In this document: positions 1-5,755 of the stretch, piece by piece
Numbering within the stretch: position 1 is the stretch's first letter
Layout of the letters: each line of letters starts with the position of its first letter
Source: a virus
Reading direction: 5' to 3' (one strand)
Length of the DNA stretch: 22,850 nucleotides
Virus record (IMG/VR): IMGVR_UViG_3300010370_000262
Location: 1 to 22,850 of that record
The notes under the pieces: generated by a model
Database searches by the model: none
Told to the model about the DNA's origin: nothing
Seen by the model: the letters and a program-made list of their open reading frames with translations, nothing else
Program-made: the position numbers and the translations under genes

Positions 1-1
1 G

Positions 2-208
2 CCCATTCCACTAACAGAAGGATGGCTGATAAAGTTAGGTGCTAAAAAAGGCAAAATTGATAATACATATTATTTGCCTGAACTTGAAATAATGCTTCCT
101 AATTTTTTTAGATATAAGACTTCAATTATTAGTCGGATAGACTATGTCCACCAACTTCAAAACTTATACTTTGCATTAAGAGGTGAAGAACTAACACGAA
201 AGCCATGA
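2..208 (+). CDS. Conserved phage protein, VHQLQNLYFAL family (5' partial)
   Basis: The frame is open from the left edge and stops with TGA at 206-208, leaving about 68 residues of the C-terminal part; the start lies outside the window. The fragment begins PIPLTEGWLIKLG and ends with YVHQLQNLYFALRGEEL. I recognise this pairing (PLTE.WL near the start, VHQLQNLYFAL.GEEL at the end) as a small conserved hypothetical family common in phages and prophages of Bacteroidota. No biochemical function is known to me. The next start codon overlaps the stop (ATGA at 205-208), so it is probably translationally coupled to the 29-aa ORF that follows. The family call is from memory of the motif; the function is unknown. 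Confidence 0.8.
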   Translation, partial: PIPLTEGWLIKLGAKKGKIDNTYYLPELEIMLPNFFRYKTSIISRIDYVHQLQNLYFALRGEELTRKP

Positions 209-294
209 AACCAATCGAACGCCACCGCCTCACGTTTTGGGGCAGCATCCTGCTACTCGCAACCCTACTCATCATAAAACTCGCATCATGTTAG
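205..294 (+). CDS. 29-aa single-helix membrane micropeptide
   Basis: A 29-codon ORF starts at an ATG overlapping the upstream stop (ATGA) and ends at TAG 292-294, overlapping the next start at 288. Its N-terminus is basic (MKPIERHR), followed by a hydrophobic stretch of about 18 residues rich in Leu and Ile and a C-terminal Cys. That is what a tiny single-pass membrane peptide looks like. The double overlap with both neighbours argues for real translation within the operon. I recognise no family and assign no function; a chance ORF cannot be excluded. Confidence 0.5.
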   Translation: MKPIERHRLTFWGSILLLATLLIIKLASC

Positions 295-581
295 AGCACA
301 TTGTTAGAAAGCGTGCCGAGCGTTTAGAGCCTTACCGCATTGTTGACGCACAATTCACTTACGGGCCCAAATGGTTCAAAGCGGATAACTACGAACTGCA
401 CGGCTATTTAGCCGGTGAACGCGTCGACATGATTGAAGGGCTTACGCTAGAGCATTTCGATGAACTGCACTACATTAGCAGAAGCCGAAACGCAAAGAAT
501 GATCGTGAGTTTATCCATGTGGTGGGCACGCGCTACAAAGACAAAAAGCAAACAGTACTTATTTTAAAAGTGAAGTCATGA
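288..581 (+). CDS. Hypothetical phage protein, 97 aa
   Basis: The protein begins MLEHIVRKRAERLEPYRIV and has 97 residues. The frame is open further upstream, but the ATG at 288 is preferred: it overlaps the stop of the preceding micropeptide, and the residues encoded upstream (MGQHPATRNP...) look like out-of-frame translation. It has a basic first third, then mixed alpha/beta-looking sequence with several aromatic residues, and ends in a Lys-rich strand-like tail. There is no signal peptide or membrane segment. The next gene starts inside its stop (ATGA at 578-581), so the genes are coupled. I do not recognise the family. Confidence 0.7.
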   Translation: MLEHIVRKRAERLEPYRIVDAQFTYGPKWFKADNYELHGYLAGERVDMIEGLTLEHFDELHYISRSRNAKNDREFIHVVGTRYKDKKQTVLILKVKS

Positions 582-838
582 GCACCCAAAAAGGACCCAA
601 AACAAAACGCGTTTACATTACGCTTGAATACTACAATACAACTAGTTTGGATAGTTTGTTAAGCAAACTGCGCAAAGAGCTCTTAGAAGGCATTGAAAGT
701 AGCAATGAAAGCCATTCATACAACAAGCGCGACCTTCATTTTGAATTTAAACAGGTGTTTATTAACCAAACCGATCGCGAAACTATTGTTTCGATAGTTG
801 ACGGTCGGCCGTGTGAATTAATTAGTAGCAATGTATAG
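578..838 (+). CDS. Hypothetical phage protein, 86 aa
   Basis: The 86-residue protein starts at the ATG of the ATGA overlap with the gene before it. It opens with a Lys-rich segment (MSTQKGPKTKRVYITLEYY), then a predicted amphipathic helix (SLLSKLRKELLEGIE), and ends with strand-like sequence around FKQVFINQTDRETIVSIVDG. No catalytic motif, signal peptide or membrane helix is visible. It sits in a run of small coupled genes before the replication gene, as accessory early phage genes often do. I do not recognise the family. Confidence 0.7.
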   Translation: MSTQKGPKTKRVYITLEYYNTTSLDSLLSKLRKELLEGIESSNESHSYNKRDLHFEFKQVFINQTDRETIVSIVDGRPCELISSNV

Positions 839-941
839 ACGAACTACTAAACGGGTCATTGTGAGCCCAGGACACAAGATTTCTTACCGGGAAGTTTGCA
901 GAATTTTTAAGTTAGCAAAGCCTTGTATTGAAGAAGATTAG
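831..941 (+). CDS. 36-aa basic hypothetical protein
   Basis: A short ORF of 36 codons begins MYRRTTKRVIVSPGHKISYR and stops with TAG at 939-941. It starts 8 nt inside the end of the preceding gene, continuing the coupled overlaps of this operon. The N-terminal half is strongly basic, and the segment KISYREVCRIFKLAKPCIEED could fold as a short helix pair, so nucleic-acid binding is conceivable but unproven. The promoter box at 942-949 follows immediately, making this the last gene of the small-gene run. Confidence 0.5.
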   Translation: MYRRTTKRVIVSPGHKISYREVCRIFKLAKPCIEED

Positions 942-949
942 TATATTTG
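942..949 (+). promoter_or_regulatory. -7 promoter box TATATTTG
   Basis: The octamer TATATTTG matches the Bacteroidota -7 element TAnnTTTG exactly. A TTG at 923-925 lies 16 nt upstream, slightly closer than the usual -33 spacing. It directly follows the last codon of the 36-aa ORF. Two nt after the box is an ATG opening an 11-codon ORF, and a terminator lies about 50 nt further on. It would drive a transcript of about 95 nt, or longer on readthrough. Confidence 0.5.
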
Positions 950-951
950 CT

Positions 952-987
952 ATGTATATGGCTGTTGCAGAGCTATATTGTTATTAA
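952..987 (+). CDS. Possible 11-codon leader peptide, Tyr-rich
   Basis: Two nt after the TATATTTG box, an ATG opens an 11-codon ORF (MYMAVAELYCY) ending in TAA at 985-987, just before the terminator hairpin at 998-1047. Three of its eleven codons are Tyr (TAT). A promoter, a short peptide and a terminator upstream of a large gene are the parts of a transcription attenuator. An ORF this short readily arises by chance, and I know of no phage replication gene controlled this way, so this is a candidate only. Confidence 0.25.
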   Translation: MYMAVAELYCY

Positions 988-997
988 GAAATTATTG

Positions 998-1048
998 AAA
1001 GCTCATTGGGGGAAGTACTGCAACTGCTGAACCTAATGGGCTTTTTTG
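998..1048 (+). terminator. Rho-independent terminator before the replication gene
   Basis: AAAGCTCATTGGG (998-1010) pairs with CCTAATGGGCTTT (1032-1044) over 13 positions, including two G-T wobbles, and the downstream arm runs into a six-T tract (1042-1047). The loop is about 21 nt. Inside it, CTGCAAC (1018-1024) is the exact complement of GTTGCAG (964-970) upstream, so a pseudoknot-type contact is possible. It could end the upstream operon, end a short RNA started at 942, or act as an attenuator for the replication gene. Confidence 0.75.
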
Positions 1049-1055
1049 TTGCCAA

Positions 1056-1063
1056 TAAATTTG
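1056..1063 (+). promoter_or_regulatory. -7 box TAAATTTG directly before the replication gene
   Basis: TAAATTTG matches TAnnTTTG and ends 2 nt before the ATG at 1066, just downstream of the terminator T-tract. If used, the transcript would be leaderless or nearly so. There is no TTG at -33 spacing, so the match may be chance in A/T-rich DNA. The same terminator, box, ATG order recurs near 10250 and 18300. Confidence 0.3.
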
Positions 1064-1065
1064 AA

Positions 1066-2040
1066 ATGAGCCAAGAAAATCAAGGTTACATAAGTCTACA
1101 CAGGAAGGTAATGCAGAACTTTCTATTTAAGGAAAAACGCGCTTTTTCAAAGTTTGAAGCATGGCTTTATTTATTGATGAATGCCAACCATACGGACACA
1201 AAAGTTTTGCTAGGCAACCAATTGATAGATGTAAAAAAAGGCTCGTTTATTACCTCAGAAATCAAATTAATGGCTGAATTTTCATGGTCAAAAAGTAAGC
1301 TCAGGACTTTTCTAAGTCTGCTCGAAAGTCAATCAATGATTGAAAAAGTTACTGATTCAAAAAAGACCACCTTAACCATAGTAAAATATAGCGATTACCA
1401 AGAGCATCAGACCGCAAAAAAACCGCAAAAAAACCGCAAGCCGACTGCAAAAGAACTGCGTTCCGACACAGACAATAATGAGAATAATGATAATAATGAA
1501 AATAATATTACTAATCCTACTGAAGTAGAATTAGTATTGGAGCCAAAACTCAATTTTCAAGATTTTAACGATCCTATTTTAGCTGAAAAATTATGGTCGC
1601 AATGGGTTAGGTATAAACACACTCAACACAAAGAAAAGTACAAGGAATTAGAAACGGAGCAAACAGCAATCAATGCCTTGAATAAAATTTGCGGGGGAAA
1701 TAGCCAACTTGCTCAAGAAATCATTGATCAGTCAATATCAAGCCTTTGGAGAGGCCTATTTAAATTAAAATCAACTCAATCAAATAACAATCAAATAACA
1801 ACTCAAAATGGAACACAACCAAAACAACAGCGTCACGCATTCATCCTCAAAACTCTTAGAAATTTGGAGCGCCTCGGAACATTCAATTCAAGACAAGTTG
1901 AAATCGCGGAATATTATCTTGAGCACGCAACAGGTCCAATCAATTCTGAAGAGTTCTTCGCAAGACTTGAAAAACTCGATTGGAGCAGTCCAGAGTTTCA
2001 TCCTGAAAACATTGGAAGTACGTTACGGATTGGAGAGTGA
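1066..2040 (+). CDS. Phage replication protein, DnaD-like winged helix
   Basis: This is probably the replication initiator or replisome organiser, which binds the phage origin and recruits host helicase. The ATG at 1066 is preferred over the upstream TTG (1006) and ATG (1036), which lie inside the terminator hairpin. The first ~95 residues (GYISLHRKVMQNFLF, WLYLLMNANH, GSFITSEIKLM, then YSDYQ) match the N-terminal winged helix of phage replication proteins. A low-complexity Asn/Asp/Glu linker follows (DNNENNDNNENN). A C-terminal domain (W.QWVRYK..QHKEKYKELET..TAINAL, ending SLWRGLFKLK) is also typical of these proteins. The last 233 nt overlap another open frame, and the end may be affected by a frameshift. 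The linker coding contains 11-bp tandem repeats with A7 runs. Confidence 0.85.
   Translation: MSQENQGYISLHRKVMQNFLFKEKRAFSKFEAWLYLLMNANHTDTKVLLGNQLIDVKKGSFITSEIKLMAEFSWSKSKLRTFLSLLESQSMIEKVTDSKKTTLTIVKYSDYQEHQTAKKPQKNRKPTAKELRSDTDNNENNDNNENNITNPTEVELVLEPKLNFQDFNDPILAEKLWSQWVRYKHTQHKEKYKELETEQTAINALNKICGGNSQLAQEIIDQSISSLWRGLFKLKSTQSNNNQITTQNGTQPKQQRHAFILKTLRNLERLGTFNSRQVEIAEYYLEHATGPINSEEFFARLEKLDWSSPEFHPENIGSTLRIGE
1411..1440 (+). repeat. 11-bp tandem repeat with two A7 runs
   Basis: ACCGCAAAAAA occurs twice in tandem (1411-1421, 1422-1432), followed by a partial third copy (ACCGCAAG). The period is not a multiple of three, so each copy is read in a different phase. A7 runs lie at 1416-1422 and 1427-1433. 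The first is read as gcA AAA AAA, the form of a -1 slippery heptamer. Confidence 0.8.
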
Positions 2041-2572
2041 TAGAATATCAGATTTATTGCTAAGCTCAATAATTGAAACATTGTTGAACTCACGTGAACC
2101 GCTTTCACTCGATGACCTAAACACCTGTTTTGAGTTTACACCGGTGCAAAAGATTCCCGGCCAAAAGATGACCCTTGACGAGTTCATGACCCCCATTCGC
2201 CAATACATAACCACCAAGCAAATGCTAAAGCAGGTTGTATTGCAGCAGCACATCGAGAACACAAAGCAAGTTGCACAGGATGAAGCTGAGGAGCAATTTT
2301 TCTTACGCGCCAAGCAAAAATACATTGATAGCTTAGAGTTCAATGAGTGGATGGGCACCATGTTTGAAGCCAAAGCGATAGCCGATAAGTTTTGGCGAGC
2401 CATGACTAAAGCCGAGCGTGATGCTTTACTCAAGCATACAGCCGATATTTACTATCGAGAAAAGGCGCACAATGATCAAGAGGGCGTTATCCCTAAAATC
2501 ATGGCCAGCAAAAAGCACTATTTAGCGCACGAAGCGATTAAACACGCTTGTAAAAATGGGATGCAATGGTAA
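1808..2572 (+). CDS. Hypothetical replication-region protein, start uncertain
   Basis: The frame is open for 254 codons from the ATG at 1808, but its first 233 nt overlap the end of the replication gene in another frame. In that overlap the replication frame looks more coding-like (more G in first codon positions, more protein-like composition). The convincing part of this protein begins near 2012 (LEVRYGLESDRISDLLLSS). A TTG at 2012 could be its start, or it could be the continuation of the replication protein after a +1 shift. The body is helical and charged, with FTPVQKIPGQKMTLDEFMTPI and then a Gln/Glu/Lys-rich helix (residues ~130-180). I know no function; by position it is likely a replication accessory protein. 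No membrane or signal segment is visible. Confidence 0.6.
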   Translation: MEHNQNNSVTHSSSKLLEIWSASEHSIQDKLKSRNIILSTQQVQSILKSSSQDLKNSIGAVQSFILKTLEVRYGLESDRISDLLLSSIIETLLNSREPLSLDDLNTCFEFTPVQKIPGQKMTLDEFMTPIRQYITTKQMLKQVVLQQHIENTKQVAQDEAEEQFFLRAKQKYIDSLEFNEWMGTMFEAKAIADKFWRAMTKAERDALLKHTADIYYREKAHNDQEGVIPKIMASKKHYLAHEAIKHACKNGMQW

Positions 2573-2592
2573 ATAAAAAGAAAAATAAATTA

Positions 2593-2778
2593 ATGAAAAC
2601 ACCACTACAAGAGCTCATTGAGCAATTAGAGCAAAAAATAGAAAAGGCAAATGAATTTATTAACAAGCAAGATGAGAGCGCAGGATTTAGCATGTCGATA
2701 GGTGTGCTTGCTGGCTTTTCTGAAGCTAAAGTAATGGCAGAAAAAATACTTGAAAAAGAAAAAATAAACCAACTATAA
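2593..2778 (+). CDS. Small conserved phage protein (MKTPLQELIEQLE family)
   Basis: The protein starts MKTPLQELIEQLEQKIEKAN, a beginning I recognise from small proteins of about 60-80 residues encoded between replication and recombination genes in Bacteroidota phages. It is mostly helical and highly charged, with a short central segment SMSIGVLAGFSEAKV and a Lys/Glu-rich tail. An alternative ATG at 2566 overlaps the previous stop and would add nine Lys/Asn-rich residues; 2593 fits the family start better. The function is unknown. A promoter-like sequence shared with the region before RecT follows its stop. Confidence 0.7.
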   Translation: MKTPLQELIEQLEQKIEKANEFINKQDESAGFSMSIGVLAGFSEAKVMAEKILEKEKINQL

Positions 2779-2789
2779 ATAATTATACC

Positions 2790-2797
2790 TATATTTA
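2790..2797 (+). promoter_or_regulatory. Near-consensus -7 box before the ATPase gene
   Basis: TATATTTA differs from TAnnTTTG only in its last base and lies 24 nt before the ATG at 2822. The 10-mer ACTATAAATA at 2772-2781 upstream recurs at 5713-5722 ahead of the TATATTTG box of the RecT gene, and the box-to-ATG distance is almost the same there (23 nt). Confidence 0.35.
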
Positions 2798-2821
2798 CAC
2801 CCAAAACCAATATACAACAAC

Positions 2822-4756
2822 ATGAAAAAGCTAATTTTAAGCAAGTTGCACATCCGCGACTTTAAGAAAATCAATGAGCTAGAGATTGATTTTGATTTAC
2901 AACAAACAACCATTGCTGGAACCAACGGCGTAGGTAAATCAACCGTGTTTGACGCTTACACGTGGTTGCTCTACGGCAAGAATTCGCACGACCAACAAGA
3001 TTTCAGCATTAAACGCCATGATTCTAACGGCAAAGTGATTCACAACTTAGTTGCAAGCGTGCGCGGTGTATTTATCCTAGACAGCAATGTCATTCAATTA
3101 GAGCGCCGCTACAAAGAGAAGTGGCAAAAGAAGCGCGGCAATGAGCATGAAGAGCTTACAGGCCATACAACCGAGTATTTCATTGACCAAATACCAAAGA
3201 GCAAGGCAGAGTTTGACACCTACGTCAAAAGCATGATTTCTGACACTATTGCAAAAGTCATCAGCTCGCCGCTTTATTTCAATGAAAAAATGAAATGGCA
3301 GGAGCGCCGCGAGATTTTAACTTCCATTGCAGGCGATACAACACCCGAGGACGTGCTAAATTTTGCGCCTGACGAATTTAAATCAGCAAATGAACTACTT
3401 GCTTTACTCGAGGCTAGAAAGTCGCTTACAGACGAAAAAACGCGCATCGCATCGGAGCGCAAAAGATTAAAGGAGCAATTAGATGGCATTGCGCCCAAGA
3501 TTGAAGAGCTTACAAGCATGACCGTAACCGAGTTGGATGCTACTGAGCTAGACACTAAGAAAGCCGAGCTAAACACAGCTAAAGAGCAAATCAATAAGCA
3601 ACTCGATGACATCGCCGAGCAGAACAAAGCCGAGCAACAAAAGGTCATTGATAGCAACAATCAGCTTTACAAATGGCAAGATGAGCTAAGCAAGGCAAAA
3701 CGCGAGCTACTTAAAGACCATAACGACCGAGCACAGGCATACGAGAAACGCAAAGCAGATTTGCGCCTTGAAATCCAAAAGCTAGAGTTTGAGCAGGCTG
3801 AAACTAAGTCAAAACTTACAGCACTCGAAAAGTCAATCGAGCAGCGCCAAGCCGCATCGGATAAACTCAAAGAGGCATGGACTAAAAAGAAAGCCGAGCA
3901 ATTTACGTTTGTAGCTGAAAACTGCCCATGTTGCCACCGCCCAATGGACAACAACGAAGAGCAGCAACTCGAAAAGTTCAATGTAGCTAGAGCCAACGCA
4001 ATAGCGCAAATACTCAAAGAGGCTACCGACATTAAAGAGCTTAAAGAGGCCGAGCAACGCCAGGCGCAAACTATTGACTTAACATTGATCCGAATTGCTA
4101 ACGACATCGAGACTAAAAACACCTACTTGAAAGAAGTTGAGGCCTCATTTGTAGTCGAGCAAGAGCCTGCCGACACGCCTGATATGGTGGCATTGAAAAA
4201 CGCCATCGACAACCATAAGCCTTACACACCTGAGGCAGTTTGTAATAACGCATTGAAGCAGGAACGCGAGCAACTCGATGAGCAAATCAAAGAGGTAGAG
4301 GCATCTCTCGCTAAACTTAGCCACATTGCCGATATTAACACACGTATTGCCGAACTATCAGAAAACAAGCGCGTATTAGCGCAACAAATCGCAAGCCTTG
4401 AGCGCATAGCCTTCCAGATTGACGCATACGAAAAAGCGCACATTGAGCTAGTTGAGAGCCGAGTAAACGCGAAGTTTGCTATTGTCAAGTGGAAAATGTT
4501 TGACGAACAAATCAACGGAGGTCTGGCTCCAACGTGCGAGGCAACTGTAAACGGAACGCCATACAACGATCTAAACACAGCCATGAAAATAAACGCAGGC
4601 CTTGATGTAATCAACGCGCTTAACTACCATTTCGGAATGTTTGCACCTGTATTTATCGACGCACGTGAAAGCATTGTTGAAATCATAAATACCGACTGCC
4701 AAGTGATTAGCTTGCAAGTGGATAAGTCGTTTAGTGAATTGACTGTAATTGTGTAA
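2822..4756 (+). CDS. SbcC/Rad50-like AAA ATPase with zinc-hook motif
   Basis: This is an SMC-type recombination ATPase that probably acts on DNA ends during phage recombination. The N-terminus (KLILSKLHIRDFKKINELEIDF) is the usual first strand. Walker A is GTNGVGKST at residues 33-41. Long coiled coil flanks a CPCC motif (C368 to C371), the position of a Rad50-type zinc hook. The C-terminal lobe has NTAMKINAGLDVINAL in the ABC-signature position and APVFIDARESI (D613, E616) as Walker B. At 644 residues it is shorter than cellular SbcC, as phage versions are. No SbcD-type nuclease is encoded alongside; the MBL-fold protein and RecT downstream are likelier partners. A promoter-like element precedes it. 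The fold is secure; the exact role is inferred. Confidence 0.88.
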   Translation: MKKLILSKLHIRDFKKINELEIDFDLQQTTIAGTNGVGKSTVFDAYTWLLYGKNSHDQQDFSIKRHDSNGKVIHNLVASVRGVFILDSNVIQLERRYKEKWQKKRGNEHEELTGHTTEYFIDQIPKSKAEFDTYVKSMISDTIAKVISSPLYFNEKMKWQERREILTSIAGDTTPEDVLNFAPDEFKSANELLALLEARKSLTDEKTRIASERKRLKEQLDGIAPKIEELTSMTVTELDATELDTKKAELNTAKEQINKQLDDIAEQNKAEQQKVIDSNNQLYKWQDELSKAKRELLKDHNDRAQAYEKRKADLRLEIQKLEFEQAETKSKLTALEKSIEQRQAASDKLKEAWTKKKAEQFTFVAENCPCCHRPMDNNEEQQLEKFNVARANAIAQILKEATDIKELKEAEQRQAQTIDLTLIRIANDIETKNTYLKEVEASFVVEQEPADTPDMVALKNAIDNHKPYTPEAVCNNALKQEREQLDEQIKEVEASLAKLSHIADINTRIAELSENKRVLAQQIASLERIAFQIDAYEKAHIELVESRVNAKFAIVKWKMFDEQINGGLAPTCEATVNGTPYNDLNTAMKINAGLDVINALNYHFGMFAPVFIDARESIVEIINTDCQVISLQVDKSFSELTVIV

Positions 4757-4775
4757 CCCCTAAAATCAAAATAAA

Positions 4776-5045
4776 ATGGCAACTAGAAAAGAAATGGAAA
4801 ATGCGATTTCGCACTTTAAAATCAAAGCAAATCAATTAGTATATCCTCAAAAAATGGAATTTGGACAAGATGGAGAGATTTATTTTCACGGCCTAACCAA
4901 ACGCGAGTATTTTGCAGGGATGGCAATGATTGGACTATATTCTATGAAAGACGCTATTTGCTGGACAGATGAGGATATTGCTAAAATGTCAGTAAAACAA
5001 TCTGACGCGCTACTTGCAGAACTTGAAAAAACTGATAAGTCATGA
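4776..5045 (+). CDS. Conserved phage protein with GLTKREYFAGMAM motif
   Basis: The 89-residue soluble protein carries HGLTKREYFAGMAMIGLYS at its centre. I recognise the motif (GLTKREYFA.MAM) from small hypothetical proteins of many phages and prophages, usually near recombination genes; no function is known to me. The N-terminus is charged and the C-terminal third (WTDEDIAKMSVKQSDALLAEL) is a predicted helix pair, as in relatives that end with a similar ..V..ADAL..EL helix. It follows the ATPase gene by 19 nt and overlaps the next gene by ATGA, so it is part of the same operon. Confidence 0.8.
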   Translation: MATRKEMENAISHFKIKANQLVYPQKMEFGQDGEIYFHGLTKREYFAGMAMIGLYSMKDAICWTDEDIAKMSVKQSDALLAELEKTDKS

Positions 5046-5236
5046 GTAAAAGAGAACTAACCGAAAACGAAGCCAAAGTTATTGATCTAACCGGAAGGCT
5101 TTGGAGGGCTTTATTGGAAGTCGAAAGCGAGCATAGTTTACACCCGGATGATATTCATGAGCACAGGCGAAACATAAAAAATATCCAAAATAGAATACTC
5201 GCAAGAAGGTCAATAGTAATTATTAAAAAATCATAG
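5042..5236 (+). CDS. Conserved phage protein with HPDDI...IQNRILAR motif
   Basis: This 64-residue helical protein starts at an ATGA overlap with its neighbour. It contains LHPDDIHEHRRNIKNIQNRILAR, resembling a small family seen in phages of several bacterial groups, where HP.D......I..IQN.I..R is the conserved core. The family has no assigned function that I know. The C-terminus is short and basic. It belongs to the recombination operon by spacing. Confidence 0.7.
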   Translation: MSKRELTENEAKVIDLTGRLWRALLEVESEHSLHPDDIHEHRRNIKNIQNRILARRSIVIIKKS

Positions 5237-5238
5237 AA

Positions 5239-5436
5239 ATGACACCACAAGAAAAAGCAAGAGATTTATATTTCAATTATTATCAGCAAGTAGCAGACGG
5301 CTCATCTCCTGAACATAATGCTAAACAATGTGCATTAATTGCAGTTGATGAGATTTTATGTCAAATCAATAATTGGGGTGTTGTTTCAGTTAAAGGCTAT
5401 TGGGAGCAGGTAAAACAAGAAATAGAAAAATTTTAA
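5239..5436 (+). CDS. Conserved small phage protein (KQCALIAVDEI family)
   Basis: The 65-residue protein begins MTPQEKARDLYFNYYQQ and has AKQCALIAVDEILCQINN in the middle, then GYWEQVKQEIEKF at the end. I recognise this layout (MTP.EKA..L, K.CALIAVDEI, YW..VK.EI) as a very common small hypothetical protein of Bacteroidota phages. It is all-helical with no membrane segment. The function is unknown. It starts 2 nt after the previous stop and is followed closely by the next gene. Confidence 0.75.
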   Translation: MTPQEKARDLYFNYYQQVADGSSPEHNAKQCALIAVDEILCQINNWGVVSVKGYWEQVKQEIEKF

Positions 5437-5445
5437 TCTAGAATA

Positions 5446-5706
5446 ATGGAAACAAAAAAACAACAAACAGCAGTAGAATGGCTCGTAAACGAGTTTTTTA
5501 CTAAAAATGGTATGCAAGTAACAAAAGAAAGTAATCCTGCATTATTTGAAGTTGTTGAAAAAGCCAAAGCAATGGAGAAGGAGCAGGCAAAAGAATTGTG
5601 CTTTGAAACAATTAGAACTTGTGATGAGCCTATTGAAGGAACTTTGAATGATTACTTTGAAAAAACTTGGCATAATTCTCTAAGCAAAAAAGATGGTGAA
5701 GAATAA
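5446..5706 (+). CDS. Conserved small phage protein (QTAVEWL family)
   Basis: The 86-residue acidic, helical protein begins METKKQQTAVEWLVNEFF and carries VVEKAKAMEKEQAKEL. The pairing QTAVEWL ... A..ME..Q is typical of a small hypothetical family in Bacteroidota phages, usually encoded next to the KQCALIAVDEI protein as here. No catalytic residues or membrane segments stand out and the function is unknown. It is the last gene before the promoter in front of RecT. Confidence 0.72.
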   Translation: METKKQQTAVEWLVNEFFTKNGMQVTKESNPALFEVVEKAKAMEKEQAKELCFETIRTCDEPIEGTLNDYFEKTWHNSLSKKDGEE

Positions 5707-5724
5707 TAATCCACTATAAATACT

Positions 5725-5732
5725 TATATTTG
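5725..5732 (+). promoter_or_regulatory. -7 promoter box TATATTTG before RecT
   Basis: TATATTTG matches TAnnTTTG exactly and lies 23 nt before the RecT start, in a 49-nt A/T-rich gap. ACTATAAATA at 5713-5722 is shared with the region before the ATPase gene. No TTG is seen at -33 spacing, so it may be a weak or activator-dependent promoter. Confidence 0.5.
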
Positions 5733-5755
5733 TTAAAATTTTAAATTCATATACA

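Noticed and set aside
1006-1065. Upstream TTG/ATG starts for the replication protein
   Set aside because: They lie within the terminator hairpin and add a Leu/Phe-rich stretch not typical of the family; ATG 1066 directly precedes the conserved GYISLHRKV.
3274-4614. Long minus-strand open frames opposite the SbcC-like ATPase
   Set aside because: They are Ser/Cys/Leu-rich mirror translations of a coiled-coil gene with strong codon bias, have no recognisable motifs, and the plus-strand gene is certain.
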